This document shows positions 61,468 through 64,000 of a stretch of DNA of 64,000 nucleotides, one piece after another. Both the position numbers and the translations under genes were made by a program. The first letter of the stretch is position 1; every line of letters begins with the position of its first letter. Source of the stretch: Actinomadura sp. K4S16 (GTDB taxonomy: Bacteria > Actinomycetota > Actinomycetes > Streptosporangiales > Streptosporangiaceae); NCBI RefSeq assembly GCF_008327685.1, contig NZ_BDDE01000026.1, positions 120,926 through 184,925 of the forward strand, given 5' to 3'. The notes under the pieces were generated by a model, which worked only from the letters and a program-made list of their open reading frames with translations, was not told the origin of the DNA and did no database searches.

Positions 61468-61715
61468 GCGGCTCCACGGCGCCGCCACTCGCGGCCCCGA
61501 CGGCCGAGCCGGTGGCCTGGTGGCAGTTCGACGATGCCGGGAACGGCCTCGCCGCGGACTCCCGAGGCCGCCATCCGCTGAGGACGGCCGGCCGGGCGAG
61601 TCGAACCGACGCTCCCAGCGGGCAGGCGCTGCTGCTCGACGGCACCGCCCACACCACAGCCCCGGACGCGGTGTTCCGCACGGATCTGGAATCCACGCCT
61701 TCTCTCCGTACATGA
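61452..61715 (+). pseudogene. Detached membrane-helix and LamG fragment
   Basis: In a different frame from the HTH part: MLLILSGSTAPPLAAP (helix), then AWWQFDDAGNGLAADSRGRH and AQGLLLDG-like strands ending PDAVFRTD, the start of a LamG/concanavalin-like domain. The domain stops after about 55 residues, 36 bases before the IS21 element. Restoring the frame would fuse it to the HTH gene. Confidence 0.55.
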
Positions 61716-61751
61716 CGACTCACTCGACAGGGCCTCGCGGGCGGTGGAGTC

Positions 61752-61804
61752 TGTCGACGACGCGTGAATACTGACCCCCAGGCGACGGCCGAAATCTGAC
61801 CCCC
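61752..61804. repeat. IS21 left inverted repeat
   Basis: Starts TGTCGACGACG and includes TGACCCCC at offsets 21 and 46. Multiple short internal repeats at each end are usual for IS21 elements. Confidence 0.8.
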
Positions 61805-61821
61805 CACTGTCACTGTGGAGG

Positions 61822-63072
61822 GTGATCAAGGTGGAGGACTGGGCTGAGATCCGCCGGTTGCACCGGGCGGAGGGCATGCCGATCAAGGCGATCGCCCGGC
61901 GGATGGGCATCTCGAAGAACACCGTCAAGCGGGCGCTGGCGGCCGATGAGCCGCCCAAGTACCGGCGGGCGGGGAAGGGCTCGATCGTGGACGCGGCCGA
62001 GCCGACGATCCGCGAGCTTTTGGCGGAGTTCCCGGACATGCCCGCGACGGTGATCGCCGAGCGGATCGGGTGGGAGCGGTCGATGACGGTGCTCAAGGAC
62101 CGCATCCGGCAGTTGCGGCCGCAGTACAAGCCGGCCGATCCGGCGTCGCGGACGGCGTATCAGCCCGGTGAGCTGGCCCAATGCGATCTGTGGTTCCCGC
62201 CGGCGAAGGTGCCGGTGGGAGCCGGGCAGCAGACCAGCCCGCCGGTGCTGGTGATGGTGTCGGGGTATTCGCGGTGGATGCTGGCGCGGATGCTGCCCTC
62301 GCGGGCGGCCGGAGACCTGTTCGCCGGGATGTGGGCGCTGCTGGGCATGCTGGGCGCGGCGCCCAAGACGCTGGTGTGGGACAACGAGGGCGCGATCGGG
62401 CAGTGGCGGGCAGGGTGTCCGGTCCTGACCGCCGAGGCCAACGCGTTCCGCGGCACCCTGGGCATCAAGATCGTGCAGTGCCGCCCCGCCGACCCCGAAG
62501 CCAAGGGCCTGGTCGAGCGGGCGAACGAGTATCTGGAGACCTCGTTCCTGCCGGGCCGGTCCTTCACCAACCCAGGCGACTTCAACGCCCAGCTGGACCA
62601 CTGGCTGGCGCATCGCGCCAACGTCCGTCACCACCGGCGGATCGAGTGCCGGCCCGCCGACCGGATCGTCACCGACATGGCGGCGATGGTGCCGCTGCCG
62701 CCGGTCGCGCCGGTGGTCGGCTGGCGCACCTCGACCCGGCTGGCCCGCGACCACTACGTCCGGATCGCCTCCAACGACTACTCGGTGCATCCCTCGGTGA
62801 TCGGCCGGCTGGTCGAGGTCGTCGCCGACCTGCAGGAGGTGAGGGTCACCTGCGGCGGGCAGCAGGTCGCCGCGCACCCGCGCTGCTGGGCGGTCCACCA
62901 GACCATCACCGACCCCGCGCACGCCCAGGCGGCCGCGGCGATGCGGCGGCTGCGGCTGCAGACCACCCGGCCACCCGCCGACACCGAGGTCGAGCAGCGG
63001 CGGCTGAGCGACTACGACGCCCTCCTGGGAGTCCAGGACATCGGTGCCGCCGGCATCGAGGGGGTGGCGTGA
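61822..63072 (+). CDS. istA: IS21-family transposase IstA
   Basis: A 416-aa DDE transposase. The HTH (about 17-40, IKAIARRMGISKNTVKRAL) is followed by the integrase core with D122 (CDLWFPP), D187 (WDNEGA) and E232 (VERANEY), and a C-terminal domain ending in a Mu-transposase-like segment. GTG 61822 or GTG 61831 could start it. Its stop overlaps the istB ATG (TGATG). Confidence 0.92.
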   Translation: MIKVEDWAEIRRLHRAEGMPIKAIARRMGISKNTVKRALAADEPPKYRRAGKGSIVDAAEPTIRELLAEFPDMPATVIAERIGWERSMTVLKDRIRQLRPQYKPADPASRTAYQPGELAQCDLWFPPAKVPVGAGQQTSPPVLVMVSGYSRWMLARMLPSRAAGDLFAGMWALLGMLGAAPKTLVWDNEGAIGQWRAGCPVLTAEANAFRGTLGIKIVQCRPADPEAKGLVERANEYLETSFLPGRSFTNPGDFNAQLDHWLAHRANVRHHRRIECRPADRIVTDMAAMVPLPPVAPVVGWRTSTRLARDHYVRIASNDYSVHPSVIGRLVEVVADLQEVRVTCGGQQVAAHPRCWAVHQTITDPAHAQAAAAMRRLRLQTTRPPADTEVEQRRLSDYDALLGVQDIGAAGIEGVA

Positions 63073-63932
63073 TGGCACCCCGCACCAAGGCCACCACCAC
63101 CAAGGCCACCGCCACCAAGGCCACCGCAGCGGGCGCCGTGACGGGCACTGGCGGCCGCAATGTCGAGGCCGAGCTGGCCTACCTCACCCGGGTGCTCAAG
63201 GCGCCGTCGCTGCACGCCGCCGCCGCTCGTCTGGCCGAACGCGCCCGGGAGGAGTCCTGGACGCACGAGGAGTTCCTGGCCGCCTGCCTGCAACGCGAGG
63301 TCGCCGCCCGCGAGGCCCACGGCGGCGAGGCCCGCATCCGCACCGCCCGCTTCCCCGCCCGCAAAGCCCTGGAGGACTTCGACTTCGACCACCAGCGCTC
63401 GGCCAAACGCGAGGTCATCGCCCACCTGGGCACTCTGGACTTCGTCGCCGCCCGCGAGAACGTGGTGTTCCTGGGCCCGCCCGGCACCGGCAAGACCCAC
63501 CTGTCGATCGGGCTGGGCATCCGCGCCTGCCAGGCCGGACACCGCGTCGCCTTCGCCACCGCCGCCCAGTGGGTCTCGCGGCTGGCCGACGCGCACGCCG
63601 CCGGACGGCTGCAAGACGAACTGACCCGGCTCGCCCGCGTCCCGGTCCTGATCGTCGACGAGGTCGGCTACATCCCCTTCGAGGCCGAGGCCGCCAACCT
63701 GTTCTTCCAGCTGGTCTCGTCCCGTTACGAGCGGGCCTCGCTGATCGTGACCAGCAACAAGCCGTTCGGCCGCTGGGGCGAGGTGTTCGGCGACGACGTC
63801 GTCGCAGCAGCCATGATCGACCGCCTCGTCCACCACGCCGAGGTCATCAGCCTGAAGGGAGACAGCTACCGCCTCAAGAACCGTGACCTGGGCCGCGTCC
63901 CCGCGGCCAACACCACCAACGACGAGCAGTAA
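63072..63932 (+). CDS. istB: IS21-family helper ATPase IstB
   Basis: A 286-aa AAA+ ATPase. A low-complexity Thr/Lys/Ala N-terminus (KATTTKATATKATAAG) is followed by the IstB fold: Walker A GPPGTGKTH (135-143), Walker B VLIVDEVGYIP, and the sensor VTSNKPFGRWGEVFGDD. IstB forms a clamp on target DNA and stimulates IstA. The intact frame suggests a recently active element. Confidence 0.93.
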   Translation: MAPRTKATTTKATATKATAAGAVTGTGGRNVEAELAYLTRVLKAPSLHAAAARLAERAREESWTHEEFLAACLQREVAAREAHGGEARIRTARFPARKALEDFDFDHQRSAKREVIAHLGTLDFVAARENVVFLGPPGTGKTHLSIGLGIRACQAGHRVAFATAAQWVSRLADAHAAGRLQDELTRLARVPVLIVDEVGYIPFEAEAANLFFQLVSSRYERASLIVTSNKPFGRWGEVFGDDVVAAAMIDRLVHHAEVISLKGDSYRLKNRDLGRVPAANTTNDEQ

Positions 63933-63947
63933 CGACCAACAACGTCA

Positions 63948-64000
63948 GGGGGTCAACTTTCAGACGTCGCCAGGGGGTCAGAATTCGGCCGTCGTTGACA
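63948..64000. repeat. IS21 right inverted repeat
   Basis: The reverse complement begins TGTCAACGACGG with TGACCCCC at the same offsets as in the left end. The element therefore ends at base 64000. Confidence 0.8.

Larger units (their letters stand above)
61752..64000 (+). mobile_element. Complete IS21-family insertion sequence
   Basis: A 2249-bp element with istA and istB in the same direction, overlapping at the junction. The ends begin TGTC(G/A)ACGACG and contain two TGACCCCC blocks each; 43 of 53 terminal bases match between the inverted ends. The right end coincides with the last base of the window, so a target duplication cannot be tested. Confidence 0.88.

Noticed and set aside
1..64000. 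tRNA/rRNA genes, CRISPR arrays, prophage structural genes or PKS/NRPS modules
   Set aside because: None was recognised on either strand while reading through; a tRNAscan or antiSMASH run could still find weak cases.

Overview
The window is about 70% GC, densely packed and rich in GTG/TTG starts and stop/start overlaps. It carries SigE-family and ECF41 sigma factors, a secreted CHAP hydrolase behind a c-di-AMP riboswitch, many TetR/MarR/LacI regulators and a membrane NACHT NTPase. This points to a soil actinomycete; I would guess Actinomadura or another Thermomonosporaceae, but genus assignment from a read-through is inference. The layout is chromosomal, and accessory or worn-down DNA becomes frequent after about 42 kb.

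Left part (1-9.8 kb): a SigE-family sigma factor and a membrane glycosyltransferase are followed by an eight-gene minus-strand operon, yhfZ-Y-U-T-php-S-X-W. It has every gene type of the uncharacterised E. coli yhf operon in a different order: a regulator, a PRD-like protein, a DUF2620 protein, a transporter, a phosphotriesterase homologue, two PLP enzymes and a phosphopentomutase-like enzyme. Next come two secreted cell-wall proteins: a double-psi beta-barrel protein with 14 tandem pentapeptides, and a CHAP hydrolase under a ydaO-type (c-di-AMP) riboswitch.

12-23 kb: an MFS exporter, a NACHT NTPase with membrane segments, a broken gene, an ECF41 sigma factor (DGGGK and NPDKL motifs) with an FAD oxidoreductase and a matching ECF41-type promoter, a TetR regulator, an MFS/TetR divergent pair and a luciferase-like flavin monooxygenase.

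23-38 kb: the most striking block is a single 12-gene minus-strand operon. It encodes a branched-chain-amino-acid-type ABC importer (SBP, two permeases, two ATPases), an M14 deacylase-like enzyme, a DUF1989 protein, an amidase, a BisC/TorA-like molybdoenzyme, a four-domain rhodanese, a MalY/PatB C-S lyase and a cysteine-dioxygenase-like cupin. A divergent LacI regulator with two 20-bp-spaced palindromes sits at its head. I read it as uptake and breakdown of an S-oxidised, N-acylated cysteine-type compound (inference).

38-50 kb: an ABC exporter with a MarR-type regulator, an MFS pump preceded by a 33-aa coupled peptide and a TetR gene, a Nudix hydrolase, a scar of truncated regulator and MFS genes, a Tat-exported DyP peroxidase with a His-rich insert, an FAD amine-oxidase-like gene preceded by a second copy of the ECF41 promoter region (plus a truncated TetR 3' end), an AhpD-like protein and a YceI protein.

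50-64 kb: a sugar-type ABC importer without its own ATPase but with a metallo-beta-lactamase-fold gene, a LysR regulator, a heliorhodopsin, a MarR/UlaG-like pair with three 13-bp-phased repeats, decayed DNA including an IS3-family remnant, small exported proteins, a broken HTH/LamG gene, and a complete IS21-family element (istA-istB) whose right inverted repeat ends exactly at the window edge. No tRNA, rRNA or CRISPR array was seen.
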